Assembly (NCBI GenBank): GCA_902793465.1
Contig: CADBDT010000002.1
Location: 39,855 to 103,854, forward strand
Direction: 5' to 3'
Length of the DNA stretch: 64,000 nt
Source of the DNA: an uncultured Coriobacteriaceae bacterium
GTDB taxonomy: Bacteria; Actinomycetota; Coriobacteriia; Coriobacteriales; Atopobiaceae
Shown here one piece after another: positions 17,636 to 26,041 of this stretch. Position 1 is the stretch's first letter. Every line of letters begins with the position of its first letter. The position numbers and the translations under genes are program-made. The notes beneath the pieces are model-generated. The model searched no databases. It worked only from the letters and a program-made list of their open reading frames with translations, and was not told the DNA's origin.

Positions 17636-19129
17636 CTAGTCCAGGTCCTCGCCGTTCGACTCGATGACCTTCTTGTACCATTTATAGGAATCTTTGGTGG
17701 AACGCTTCATGGTTCCCTGTCCATAGTTGTCTGCGTCCACGTAAATCTGGCCATAGCGCTTGGCCATCTCGCCCTCGCCGTTGGAAACCATGTCTACGCA
17801 GCCCCAGTACAAGTAGCCCATTAGAGGAATGCCGTCGAGCTCCACCGCATCCTTCATGCTCTTTATGTTGGCGCGCATGTAGTCTATGCGATAGTCGTCG
17901 TGCACGGTGCCGTCCACAAACTCGTCGTTCCAGCCAATGCCGCTCTCTACGCACCACAGGTCGCAGTGATAGCGGTTGTACAGAGTATTGAGCGTAATGC
18001 GCTGGCAGTCGGGATCGGTGGCCCAGCCCCAGGCGTTGGTCTTTAGATAGGGGTTGGCCACGGTTCCGCCCATGCCTCCGTTGCCCTCGCCTTCCTCGAG
18101 GTCTTCGGAATGCGTCGTTACGGCGTGGCTGCCGTACAGCGAGAAGCTTAGGAAGTCGCACACGCCGGCCGCAAGAATGTCCTCGTCGCCAGGCAGGACG
18201 GGCAGCGTAATGCCCTCGCGCTCGTACTCCGCCAGCTTGTAGTCGGGATAGAATCCGAGCATCTGGACGTCGGAGTAGAACAGCGTCTGGTCCTGTGCCT
18301 TAAGGGCTGCAAGCTGGTCGGCGGGATCGGCGGTGTAGCCATACACGGGACCGCAGGCCAGCATCATGCCTATGCGCAGGTCGGGCCAGTAGTCGTGCGC
18401 GGCAATAACCGTCTTTGCAGAGGCCAGGAACTGGTGGAACGTGGCGTTTGCGATGCTCTGCGGGTTGCCGTGGATAAGCGCCGCGGTAACAAACGGAGCA
18501 AACTCAATGCAGTTGATCTCGTTAAAGGTAAGGTAATACTTAACCAGACCGTCAAAGGCCTCGAAGCATGTGGTGGCGTACTTAACAAACTGGTCCACCA
18601 GATAGCGGCTGTCCCATCCGTTAAAGCGGTTTGCCAGCGAGAGCGGGTTCTCGTAGTGCTCCAGGGTTACGAGCGGCTCGATGCCATACTTCTTGCACTC
18701 TTCGAACACGGACTTGTAGAAGGCTATGCCCTCCTGGTTGGGCTCGGGATCGTCTCCGTTGGGGAATATGCGACTCCACTTGAGCGAGAAGCGCAGGCAG
18801 TTGAAGCCCTCCTCCGCACACAGTCGGATGTCCTCCTTGTAGTGATGGTAAAAATCGGAGGCAATGTGGCTGGGATAGTAAATGTTTGGATCGTCGACCA
18901 AACACACCTGCGCCCCTTCGGGAAGATCGCGCACGGGGCTATGGAAGCACAGCGGAAGCTTGTCTATTGTGCCATCTGGCATCTTAAACGTTACCTGTCG
19001 GGGCACCTTGTGCGCACCGTTTGTCATAACGTCTGCCGTAGACAAGCCAGCCCCGCCTTCGAATACGCCGCCCTCATATTGGTTGGAAGCTGTTGCTCCA
19101 CCCCAGAAGAAGTCCTTGCTAAAAGGCAT
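17636..19129 (-). CDS. Glycoside hydrolase family 1 (6-phospho-beta-glucosidase type)
   Basis: Cytoplasmic enzyme that most likely hydrolyses phosphorylated beta-glucosides. The N terminus has the GH1 signature FFWGGATASNQYEGG. The acid/base glutamate lies in LTFNEINC (about residue 203) and the nucleophile in CVESGIGWN (about 395). The C-terminal MAKRYGQIYVD matches 6-phospho-beta-glucosidases (KKRYGFIYVD), where basic residues bind the phosphate. 497 residues, normal. No PTS gene lies next to it in the window. It is divergent from the LPATG surface protein, with a palindrome (19155-19184) between them. Confidence 0.9.
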   Translation of the reverse strand: MPFSKDFFWGGATASNQYEGGVFEGGAGLSTADVMTNGAHKVPRQVTFKMPDGTIDKLPLCFHSPVRDLPEGAQVCLVDDPNIYYPSHIASDFYHHYKEDIRLCAEEGFNCLRFSLKWSRIFPNGDDPEPNQEGIAFYKSVFEECKKYGIEPLVTLEHYENPLSLANRFNGWDSRYLVDQFVKYATTCFEAFDGLVKYYLTFNEINCIEFAPFVTAALIHGNPQSIANATFHQFLASAKTVIAAHDYWPDLRIGMMLACGPVYGYTADPADQLAALKAQDQTLFYSDVQMLGFYPDYKLAEYEREGITLPVLPGDEDILAAGVCDFLSFSLYGSHAVTTHSEDLEEGEGNGGMGGTVANPYLKTNAWGWATDPDCQRITLNTLYNRYHCDLWCVESGIGWNDEFVDGTVHDDYRIDYMRANIKSMKDAVELDGIPLMGYLYWGCVDMVSNGEGEMAKRYGQIYVDADNYGQGTMKRSTKDSYKWYKKVIESNGEDLD

Positions 19130-19154
19130 TGTCGCTCCTCTCGCTACTTAACTA

Positions 19155-19184
19155 CAACAGTCCTATAATACGTCACGACTGTTG
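19155..19184. promoter_or_regulatory. Operator-like palindrome over a promoter
   Basis: CAACAGTC (19155-19162) and its mirror GACTGTTG (19177-19184) are separated by 14 bases that contain TATAAT (19164-19169). It lies in the short intergenic region between the divergent GH1 and surface-protein genes. A repressor bound here could block one or both. The regulator is not identifiable from the window. Confidence 0.55.
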
Positions 19185-19325
19185 AACGGCTTATGGTCAA
19201 CGCGCGGAACGGTAGTTATTCTGGCTCAGAGGGCAAAAGCGTTATCGTATTGCCTGCTATTAGGTGTTGGCTGTATGCTACTTGTAGAGCGAACCCGTAG
19301 AAACCGAGGCAGAATCGAGGCAACA

Positions 19326-20855
19326 ATGAGCTTTGGCAGTCCGTATCTCCCCCGTCGTGTATTGGCTTGCGCGATAAGCCTCTCCCTCGCAGCCGGAGCG
19401 CTTCCGTCTTTCGCGCATGCCCAAGATGCCACGACACCTCAGCTCTTTATTAATACGAACGGTACGGTTGACGGCAGCGTTTTGGTGGATGGCAGCGCCT
19501 ACGCTGTTATGAGTTCGGGAAGAAGCGCTGGCGCAACCGCAAGTGCGGAGGTCAACGGCAACGTTACCAACGCCTCGGAGGGACAGAAGGTAGTCTATGG
19601 CGCCGTGTCCGAGGGCAAAAACGGAGGCGACGGCAATCTTGACATAGGCGGAAACGTTACCGTAGCGCCAAACGACGAGTCGAATGCCTCGCAGACCGTA
19701 AAGGCGGCACTGGATAGCGGTCAGCAGGGTAACGCCACCCTTAACATCGATGGCAACGTCTCGGCCGTTGGCTCGAAGGAGGTAACCGGGATCGAATTGC
19801 AAAGCGGCGGCAACACGTCCTCTGCGACCGCAACCATTGGAGGCGACGTTACCGCAACCGGCACGTCGGCACAGGGCGACGCCAACACCCGCACGTACGC
19901 CGTCCATGCCCAATCCGAGGAACAGTCCAACACGTTGGCAAGGATAGCAGGCGACGTTGTGGCAAGGGCATACGGTTCGGGCACCACGGTGGCCACGGGC
20001 GTAAACATCTATGCCACAGGGCAGTCGTCCACCATTGCGGAAGTTAAGGGAAGCATCCTTTCGGACGCGTCTGCGGGCGCGTATGGCGGCTCGCTGTACG
20101 CGGATGCCAGCACCGCGCAGCTTCTTGTGGGTGGCAACGTGGTGGCAAACGCCCCCAAGGACTCGGTGGGCATAAGTCTCGAGTCGAAAGGCGGTGCCAT
20201 CCCCAAGCTCGTTGTTGCTGGCACCGTTCGCGCTGGCACGGCAGGGCTTGAGTTCGATGGAGACAAGAGCGCCTCCTACGACGTAACCGTATGGAAGATA
20301 GAGGTTGGCGACGGCGGAAAGCTCGTTCGCGTGGGAGACCAAGTGGGCAAGACCCCCGAAAGCCTGGCGTCGCAGATAAAGTACATCATTAAGGTCGAGC
20401 AGCCCAAGGAGGGCGGCAGGCTCTCCGCCCTCAACGGACTAAAGGAGGCACTTGCCCAGAGCAGCAACTACGATGTGGCACATGCCGGCGACAAGGTGTA
20501 TCTAAACGTCGCACTCGAATCCGGCTACTACATAAGCGCAGCATACAACGGGCTCGGCCAGAAGGTTAAGCTCATGCACGACGAGGGCGGGTACTACGTT
20601 ATTGTCCCCGACGGAGGTGGCATCTACCTTACCGCCGAGCTTGGCAAGGCGGCGCCGAAGCCACAGGCAGAACAACCGGTGACGGATGAGCCCGTGTGGG
20701 AGTATGCGGCAGTTACGACGACTGCGCCCAGCTCCCGGATCCTGCCTGCCACAGGCGACTCGCAAACGACGGTCCTGCCGCTCGCGGCATTGCTCGCAGG
20801 AATCACTTGCATGGCTGTGGCCTTTTCGCGCCGCGTGAAGGCCAACAATGCTTAA
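19326..20855 (+). CDS. LPXTG-anchored surface protein with repeated Gly/Asn/Val-rich modules
   Basis: Cell-wall protein. ATG 19326 gives a signal peptide (RRVLACAISLSLAAGALPSFAHA). Residues about 30-330 consist of degenerate repeats around GNVTAT/GGDVTA/GNVVA, likely a beta-helical stack. The C terminus has a sortase signal: LPATGD, a hydrophobic segment (VLPLAALLAGITCMAVAF) and the basic tail SRRVKANNA. The frame is open to 19182, but that extension is not signal-like. The next surface protein follows after 10 bases, so the two are probably co-transcribed and co-displayed. Ligand unknown. Confidence 0.82.
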   Translation: MSFGSPYLPRRVLACAISLSLAAGALPSFAHAQDATTPQLFINTNGTVDGSVLVDGSAYAVMSSGRSAGATASAEVNGNVTNASEGQKVVYGAVSEGKNGGDGNLDIGGNVTVAPNDESNASQTVKAALDSGQQGNATLNIDGNVSAVGSKEVTGIELQSGGNTSSATATIGGDVTATGTSAQGDANTRTYAVHAQSEEQSNTLARIAGDVVARAYGSGTTVATGVNIYATGQSSTIAEVKGSILSDASAGAYGGSLYADASTAQLLVGGNVVANAPKDSVGISLESKGGAIPKLVVAGTVRAGTAGLEFDGDKSASYDVTVWKIEVGDGGKLVRVGDQVGKTPESLASQIKYIIKVEQPKEGGRLSALNGLKEALAQSSNYDVAHAGDKVYLNVALESGYYISAAYNGLGQKVKLMHDEGGYYVIVPDGGGIYLTAELGKAAPKPQAEQPVTDEPVWEYAAVTTTAPSSRILPATGDSQTTVLPLAALLAGITCMAVAFSRRVKANNA

Positions 20856-20865
20856 GGAGAACACA

Positions 20866-23676
20866 ATGACACGCAAAGGCACATTCAGTTCCCTATCGGT
20901 CTTCGCAACGCTGCTCCTTGTAGCCACTCTAGCCATCCCCACGACCAGCGCCTTTGCAGAGGACACGCCGAAGGCCTCTCCGGAACCCGCACAGACACCG
21001 GCAATGACGGAGGACATGACGGAAGATGACGCACGGGGTGCTACAGGCAACGCTTCGGGCGGCGCAACACAGAAGGTTGCCGCAGATTCGACGTCAACAG
21101 AGGATGCCGCAGAAAGCCCGGTCTCGGCAGAGACGTCGGGCTCCGTAGGCGCGGATTCCGCTGGCCAAGGTGCTGCCGGCATGACCATAAAGGACGGCAT
21201 GGCACAGCCCGTGTTCGCGTACTCGAGCACCAAGACGAAGGGCTACACGAATGCGAACAGCCAGATTTGGCGCTTTGCCGTATTTGTGGAGACCGACTAC
21301 GATACCGACCGAGACGGAAAGTGCGACCTGGTAAAGGCATACATTCAGGTGCCACGTGCGGCCGTGGAGGGCGACGGAACCTACAAGGCGCCCGTGATCT
21401 TTAGCGCAGACCCATACAGCGCAGGCCACATCGAGAGCGGTAGCAGCTTTAAGTTTGGCAATCCGGCTATCGACGACAACGCACTTATGGGTACGCCCGC
21501 GCACCGCACCGTTTCTGGCTCACAGGCGACCAAAGAGCTCGCTCTTGCCACTACGTTTGCCGAGCCCGCATCCTGGACCAGCGAGTTTGACTATTTCCTC
21601 GTGCGTGGCTTTGCCGTCGTTCAGTCGGCGGGCCTTGGCACCTATGGCTCCGAGGGCATCGAGTGCGCGGGTACGGTAATGGAGCGCGACGCCTTCGTTG
21701 CCATAGTGGAGTGGCTTGCAGGCAAGGACGGCAGGCATGCCTTTGCGGATGCCAGCGCCAGCAAGGAGGTAAAGGCGGACTGGTGCAGCGGCAAGGTGGG
21801 CATGACAGGCCTCTCCTATCCTGGCGCCATGTGCTACGAGGTGGCGACCTCCGGCGTAGAGGGACTTCAGACCGTCGTACCCGTTGCGGGGCCTTCCAGC
21901 TGGTACGATCAGCGCAACCGGCAGGGCATTAGCACGCAAGGCAATGCGAGCTACAACTACATGACCATACTTTCCGATGCCTGCGCGAGCCGCCTGTTTC
22001 CAGACCACTCCCCCAGCACCGAGCTCATTACGCTGTATCAGCGCTATCGCAGGTACGTAAACGACGCGCAGACTGCGCTTCAGGGCGACTATGGCCCCTT
22101 CTGGGCGGCGCGCGACTGGTACACCCAGGGCAAGGCATCCAACATGAAGGCCTCCGCCCTCATAGTTATGGGTCTAAACGACAAGAACGTGTCCACAAAG
22201 CACTTCGACCTCATGAGGGATGCCTTCCTCGCCTCTGACTGCGAGGTAAAGACGCTTCTTCACCAGAACCTTCACGTTACCCCCAACGGAGAGGAGGTGT
22301 CCTACGACGACAACGGCAACATCCACTCGACCTATACCGACATCATGGTTGGCAAGCACTCGTATTTGGAATGGCTCAACCTTTGGTTTACGCGCGCGCT
22401 GCTTAATGTGGAAAACGAAGCGGCAAACCTTCCCGCCTTTACCGTGCAGAGCAACGTGGACGGCTCCTTCTTCGAGACGGACCGTTGGAACGAGGACGAC
22501 TCCGTAACGCTGCGCCCAACAGAAGCCGGCGAGACCACCATACGGGCAGACGCCCCACATACCGAGGCAGAGGATAAGGGAAGCGGACTTCTTGCAAACA
22601 AGCCCAGCGAGAGCGGCCTTAAGGCGGGTGAGGGCGCAGCGCTGTGGTCCCTTGCCGCAAGCGAGCAGGTGACCATTGCCGGCAGGATAGGCGTACACGT
22701 GCGTGCAAAGGTTAGCGACGTGAGCGAAGGCGACATTATGATGAGCGCCGTGCTGCAAGACGTCGCAAGCGAGCCCTTTAACGTCTTTGCCCTAAACGAC
22801 CAGGTGACCAGCCAGAAGGTCGAGCAGAGGAAGGACAGCCCCCACGACTACAACATAGTAAGGTGGACGCCCGGGCAGGCCTCAAAGAAAATCGTCACAG
22901 ATGGCGTCGTCGACCTGCGCAACCCCGAGGCCGGCTACGAACCAGCAACTGCCACACAGCGCGAGATTCCCATACAGGCAAACACCTACTACGACTACAC
23001 CATTTGGCTCAACCCAACCTATTACACGGTGCCCGCAGGCCACACGCTCGAGCTCTACGTCATTCCCACCCACGACTACGAAAGCTACTCCGACACCGAG
23101 ACGCGAGACTACATGCTCGGAAGGCAGGGGCTCGATGCCTCCTCGCTAATGAAGCTGCGCAACAACTATGCCGTTACCATAGAGAACGGTCGGAGCTATG
23201 CCCGGGTTCCCATTGCCGAAGAGGTGGGCTATGCACTTGCGGCACAAGGCGCAGACTCTTGGTCCAAAGACGCCACAAACACGTTGAGTTTTACCTGGAA
23301 GCGCAACATTAACGACGGGGAGACCTTCTCTCATCTTACCGGCGTCGTGGTGGACGGCGAGGGCATAGACAAGGGCTCCTATACCGCCAAGGCCGGCAGT
23401 GCCGTGGTGGAGCTTTTGCCCGAATACCTTAAGTCGCTGCCTGCAGGCGATCATACGGTGTACGCGCAGTTTGACGATGGACAAGGTGCGACGGCAAGCT
23501 TTGCCGTCCATGATGCACCGGCGGCTCCTGCCACGACGGAAAGCAAGCAGGAGGTTGGTAGGACGGTCGCAAAGACTCCGAACACGGCCGACTCCGCCCC
23601 GACGGCCGTTCCCGCATTGCTGCTGGGACTGGCTGCCATCGCAGCGACGCTTGTCGTGCGAAGACGCAGCAACTAG
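20866..23676 (+). CDS. Surface X-prolyl dipeptidyl-peptidase-like hydrolase (CocE/PepX family)
   Basis: Serine hydrolase of the PepX/CocE family, expected to remove Xaa-Pro dipeptides from peptides outside the cell. Signal peptide at residues 1-35 (SVFATLLLVATLAIPTTSAFA), then a Ser/Ala/Glu-rich linker to about 120. The alpha/beta-hydrolase domain has the nucleophile motif GMTGLSYPGAM (about residue 315) and a C-terminal jelly-roll typical of the family. The tail ends TPNTAD, a hydrophobic segment, then RRRSN: it has the shape of a sortase signal, but the motif reads TPNTA, not LPXTG. ATG 20866 follows TAAGGAG; an ATG at 20848 overlaps the previous gene. 936 residues. Confidence 0.85.
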   Translation: MTRKGTFSSLSVFATLLLVATLAIPTTSAFAEDTPKASPEPAQTPAMTEDMTEDDARGATGNASGGATQKVAADSTSTEDAAESPVSAETSGSVGADSAGQGAAGMTIKDGMAQPVFAYSSTKTKGYTNANSQIWRFAVFVETDYDTDRDGKCDLVKAYIQVPRAAVEGDGTYKAPVIFSADPYSAGHIESGSSFKFGNPAIDDNALMGTPAHRTVSGSQATKELALATTFAEPASWTSEFDYFLVRGFAVVQSAGLGTYGSEGIECAGTVMERDAFVAIVEWLAGKDGRHAFADASASKEVKADWCSGKVGMTGLSYPGAMCYEVATSGVEGLQTVVPVAGPSSWYDQRNRQGISTQGNASYNYMTILSDACASRLFPDHSPSTELITLYQRYRRYVNDAQTALQGDYGPFWAARDWYTQGKASNMKASALIVMGLNDKNVSTKHFDLMRDAFLASDCEVKTLLHQNLHVTPNGEEVSYDDNGNIHSTYTDIMVGKHSYLEWLNLWFTRALLNVENEAANLPAFTVQSNVDGSFFETDRWNEDDSVTLRPTEAGETTIRADAPHTEAEDKGSGLLANKPSESGLKAGEGAALWSLAASEQVTIAGRIGVHVRAKVSDVSEGDIMMSAVLQDVASEPFNVFALNDQVTSQKVEQRKDSPHDYNIVRWTPGQASKKIVTDGVVDLRNPEAGYEPATATQREIPIQANTYYDYTIWLNPTYYTVPAGHTLELYVIPTHDYESYSDTETRDYMLGRQGLDASSLMKLRNNYAVTIENGRSYARVPIAEEVGYALAAQGADSWSKDATNTLSFTWKRNINDGETFSHLTGVVVDGEGIDKGSYTAKAGSAVVELLPEYLKSLPAGDHTVYAQFDDGQGATASFAVHDAPAAPATTESKQEVGRTVAKTPNTADSAPTAVPALLLGLAAIAATLVVRRRSN

Positions 23677-23688
23677 CGGCACGTCCTT

Positions 23689-23886
23689 TGTTGCACAAAG
23701 GGGATGCCCCAGCGCCATTAAGCTCGCGCTGTGCACATAGGGGATACTCCCCTGCGGGTACATCGCGGATGGGCCGGACTCCAACGTAAGCCCTGCTCGC
23801 GATGTACCCGATGGGGAGTATCCCCTATGTGCACAGCTCCCCCAGACCCTTTACTAAATGGCGGTGGGGCATCCCCCTGCACAAAC
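23689..23886. repeat. Repeat family B: nested inverted repeat (copy 2)
   Basis: The inner arms (GCGCTGTGCACATAGGGGAT and its mirror ending near 23836) are almost those of copy 1, but the core is in the opposite orientation. The outer arms (GGGATGCCCC with GGGGCATCCCC, near 23700 and 23870) differ from the outer arms of copy 1 and yet pair with each other. It separates the convergent peptidase and ackA genes. Confidence 0.88.
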
Positions 23887-23901
23887 TAACAGAATAAGGA
23901 A

Positions 23902-25074
23902 CTATCCCAGCAGCTCGGCTACGTCGAGGGCGATCATGTATTCCTCGTTGGTGGGAACTACGAGCACCTTTATCTTGGAGTCAGGGGCGGAGATAACGCG
24001 CACCTTGTCCGAGCGAACCTTGTTGGCCTCCTCGTCAATCTTTACGCCCATCCACTCGAGCTCCTTGGCAACGCCCAGACGCATTACGCTGGAATTCTCG
24101 CCAATTCCCGCACTAAACGCCATGGTATCGAAGCCGTGCATGGCCTGAGCCATCTCCATGATGAGCTGAGAGGTGCGATAGTAGAACATCTCCAAGGCCA
24201 TCTGGCAGTTTGCGTCGCCCTTTGCGATGCCGTCCTCGATGTCGCGCGAGTCGGAGCTAATGCCACTAAGGGCGAGCAGACCGGATTGCTTGTTCATCAT
24301 GGTGTCGACCTCGTCAATGGTGTAGCCGCCCTCGCGCACGAGGTAGCACACCGTGGCCGGATCAATCGTGCCGCAGCGCGTTCCCATAATAAGGCCGTCC
24401 AAAGGCGTGAGGCCCATGGTGGTATCCATGTCTGCGCCATCCTGGATAGCGGCCAGCGAGGCACCCGAGCCAAGATGGCAGCTTACCAGCTTGTGCACGT
24501 CGTCGCCCAGGAATTCCTTGGTGGCGCGCCAGATGTAACGATGGCTCGTACCGTGGGCACCATACTTGCGAATATGCAGCTTGTCCACCACATCGCGCGG
24601 CAGAGCATACCTGTGGGCCTTCTCGGGAATGTTGTAGTGGAACGAGGTATCGGCCACTACCACGTTGCCCTTGTCGGGGAACAGCTCTCGGCAGATTTCG
24701 ATTACGTCTGCCTCGGCGTAGTTATGCAGCGGAGCGAGTGGTGCGACCTCACGGACCCATCCAAGCGACTCGTCCGTAACCACCTTGGACTCGGGGAAGT
24801 ACCAGCCGCCCTGAACCACGCGATGGCCAATACCAATAAAGTCCTTGCCGGTAGCCTCAATAATATCTATAACGTATTTAATTGCCGTTTTGTGATCTGG
24901 CAGGGCCACTTCCATCTTCTGCTTTCCCTGGACAGCGATGCTCTCGTAGCCAACAAAGGATCCGTCTATACCAATTCGCTCACAGTTGCCCTTGGCGTAG
25001 ACCTCGCGCGTGTCCACGTCTAGCAGCTGGAACTTGAGTGACGAACTACCTGCATTTATTACCAGAACGTTCAT
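23902..25074 (-). CDS. ackA: Acetate kinase
   Basis: Makes ATP from acetyl phosphate, the last step of acetate fermentation. The start MNVLVINAGSSSLKFQLL is the family N-terminal signature. Further family blocks are GIGHRVVQGG, DTSFHYNIPEKAHRYALP, YGAHGTSHRYI, CHLGSGASLAAI, DTTMGLTPLDGLIMGTR and the C-terminal FSAGIGENSS. 390 residues, normal length. The frame is open beyond 25074, but that ATG is the conserved start. No phosphotransacetylase gene is adjacent. Confidence 0.97.
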   Translation of the reverse strand: MNVLVINAGSSSLKFQLLDVDTREVYAKGNCERIGIDGSFVGYESIAVQGKQKMEVALPDHKTAIKYVIDIIEATGKDFIGIGHRVVQGGWYFPESKVVTDESLGWVREVAPLAPLHNYAEADVIEICRELFPDKGNVVVADTSFHYNIPEKAHRYALPRDVVDKLHIRKYGAHGTSHRYIWRATKEFLGDDVHKLVSCHLGSGASLAAIQDGADMDTTMGLTPLDGLIMGTRCGTIDPATVCYLVREGGYTIDEVDTMMNKQSGLLALSGISSDSRDIEDGIAKGDANCQMALEMFYYRTSQLIMEMAQAMHGFDTMAFSAGIGENSSVMRLGVAKELEWMGVKIDEEANKVRSDKVRVISAPDSKIKVLVVPTNEEYMIALDVAELLG

Positions 25075-25150
25075 AGGTGGGAACTCCTCTCGTAGTGCGC
25101 CGTAATGCGCCTGTTGCACCATAGTAGCACCCAGTTGCCATGAGTAACGA

Positions 25151-25208
25151 ACGGGAGCCTCCCTTAGCTGCCGTTTTTGCAAAAACCACAACTAAGGGAG
25201 ACTCCCCA
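25151..25208. repeat. 58-bp hairpin between ackA and the HIT gene
   Basis: GGGAGCCTCCCTTAG (25153-25167) pairs with CTAAGGGAGACTCCC (25192-25206). Further pairing leads to a TTTTTGCAAAAA apex. Stem bases resemble families A and B. It lies downstream of the HIT gene and upstream of ackA, both minus strand, so it may be a terminator for the former. Confidence 0.65.
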
Positions 25209-25265
25209 AAAATAAGCAATAGAGCGCTTTGCCAACAACCGAATACGGCACTCCGCCGCGCGGCC

Positions 25266-25616
25266 TTACACCAAGCCCTCGCCCAGATTGCGACCACCAA
25301 GCACGTGCCAGTGCAGGTGATGCACCGTCTGTCCCGCAGCGTCTCCCGTGTTGGCAATAACGCGAAAACCTGCGTCGCGAATGCCCTCGCTTTTGGCTAC
25401 CTCGTCCACCGCGTGCGCCATGGCAGCCAAGGTCTCGCCTGGAACGCCATCCACTATGTTTTGGTAATGGTCCTTGGGGACCACCAAAACGTGGGTCGGA
25501 GCCTGCGGGTTCATATCGTAAAACGCGCATACAAGGTCGTCCTCGTATACGTAGTTGGACTCAATTTCGTGATTTGCAATCTTGCAGAAGATGCAGTCAT
25601 CCTTAGTGTGTCTCAT
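25266..25616 (-). CDS. HIT-family nucleotide hydrolase (HinT-like)
   Basis: Small histidine-triad hydrolase acting on nucleoside phosphoramidates. It shows DCIFCKIANHEI at the N terminus, VVPKDHYQNI in the middle and the triad HHLHWHVLGGR near the C terminus. 116 residues from ATG 25616, with a GGGGGAG ribosome-binding site; a TTG two codons upstream is less likely. The two N-terminal cysteines (CIFC) fit the zinc-binding variant. Single gene between xseB and ackA. Confidence 0.92.
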   Translation of the reverse strand: MRHTKDDCIFCKIANHEIESNYVYEDDLVCAFYDMNPQAPTHVLVVPKDHYQNIVDGVPGETLAAMAHAVDEVAKSEGIRDAGFRVIANTGDAAGQTVHHLHWHVLGGRNLGEGLV

Positions 25617-25660
25617 TCCCAACTCCCCCTAAGCTTGCCAATTCGCATAGTCTACCATGT

Positions 25661-25933
25661 TTACTCGTCCAAAAATGCAGTGGACGGGGCAGCGGTTGTA
25701 TCGGGCGCCACCACCTCCTGTGATGCGTCCAGCAGAACCCGAACCTTCTGCTCTGCATCGGACAGGCGCGCACGAAGGCTCTTTAGGAGCTCGACGCCTC
25801 GACCGTATTGGTCCAGGGCGTCCTCCAACTCCAAGTCCCCGCCCTCGAGCGCCCTAACAATTTGCTCGAGCTCGGTCGAGGCCTCCCTAAACGACAGCGT
25901 TTCCACATCGCGCCTGTTGCTGTTCTTCTCCAT
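25661..25933 (-). CDS. xseB: Exodeoxyribonuclease VII small subunit
   Basis: Forms exonuclease VII with the XseA subunit and degrades single-stranded DNA. Helical 90-residue protein with the family core LSFREASTELEQIVRALEGGDLELEDALDQYGRGVELLKSLRARL given in parts: SFREASTELEQIV, then ELEDALDQYGRG. ATG 25933 has AGGAGG just upstream. The frame is open upstream through palindrome A2, which would add a spurious N terminus. It follows xseA by about 80 bases, the gap being filled by the palindrome. Confidence 0.92.
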   Translation of the reverse strand: MEKNSNRRDVETLSFREASTELEQIVRALEGGDLELEDALDQYGRGVELLKSLRARLSDAEQKVRVLLDASQEVVAPDTTAAPSTAFLDE

Positions 25934-25975
25934 CGTCTTTCCTCCTATAGTCTTGCTTTTCAACACCTGCCCCCT

Positions 25976-26041
25976 ACCTATCAAGGGGGAGTACCCCTCT
26001 TGATAGGTACCAATCAAGAGGGGTACTCCCCCTTGATAGGT
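25976..26041. repeat. Repeat family A: 66-bp palindrome (copy 2) overlapping the xseA stop
   Basis: Mirror symmetric about GGTACC at 26006-26011 with one mismatch. Nearly the same sequence as 11641-11706. Its right part encodes the last codons and the TGA stop of xseA (stop at 26014), giving the C terminus PIKGEYPS. The rest fills the gap before xseB. Confidence 0.9.
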
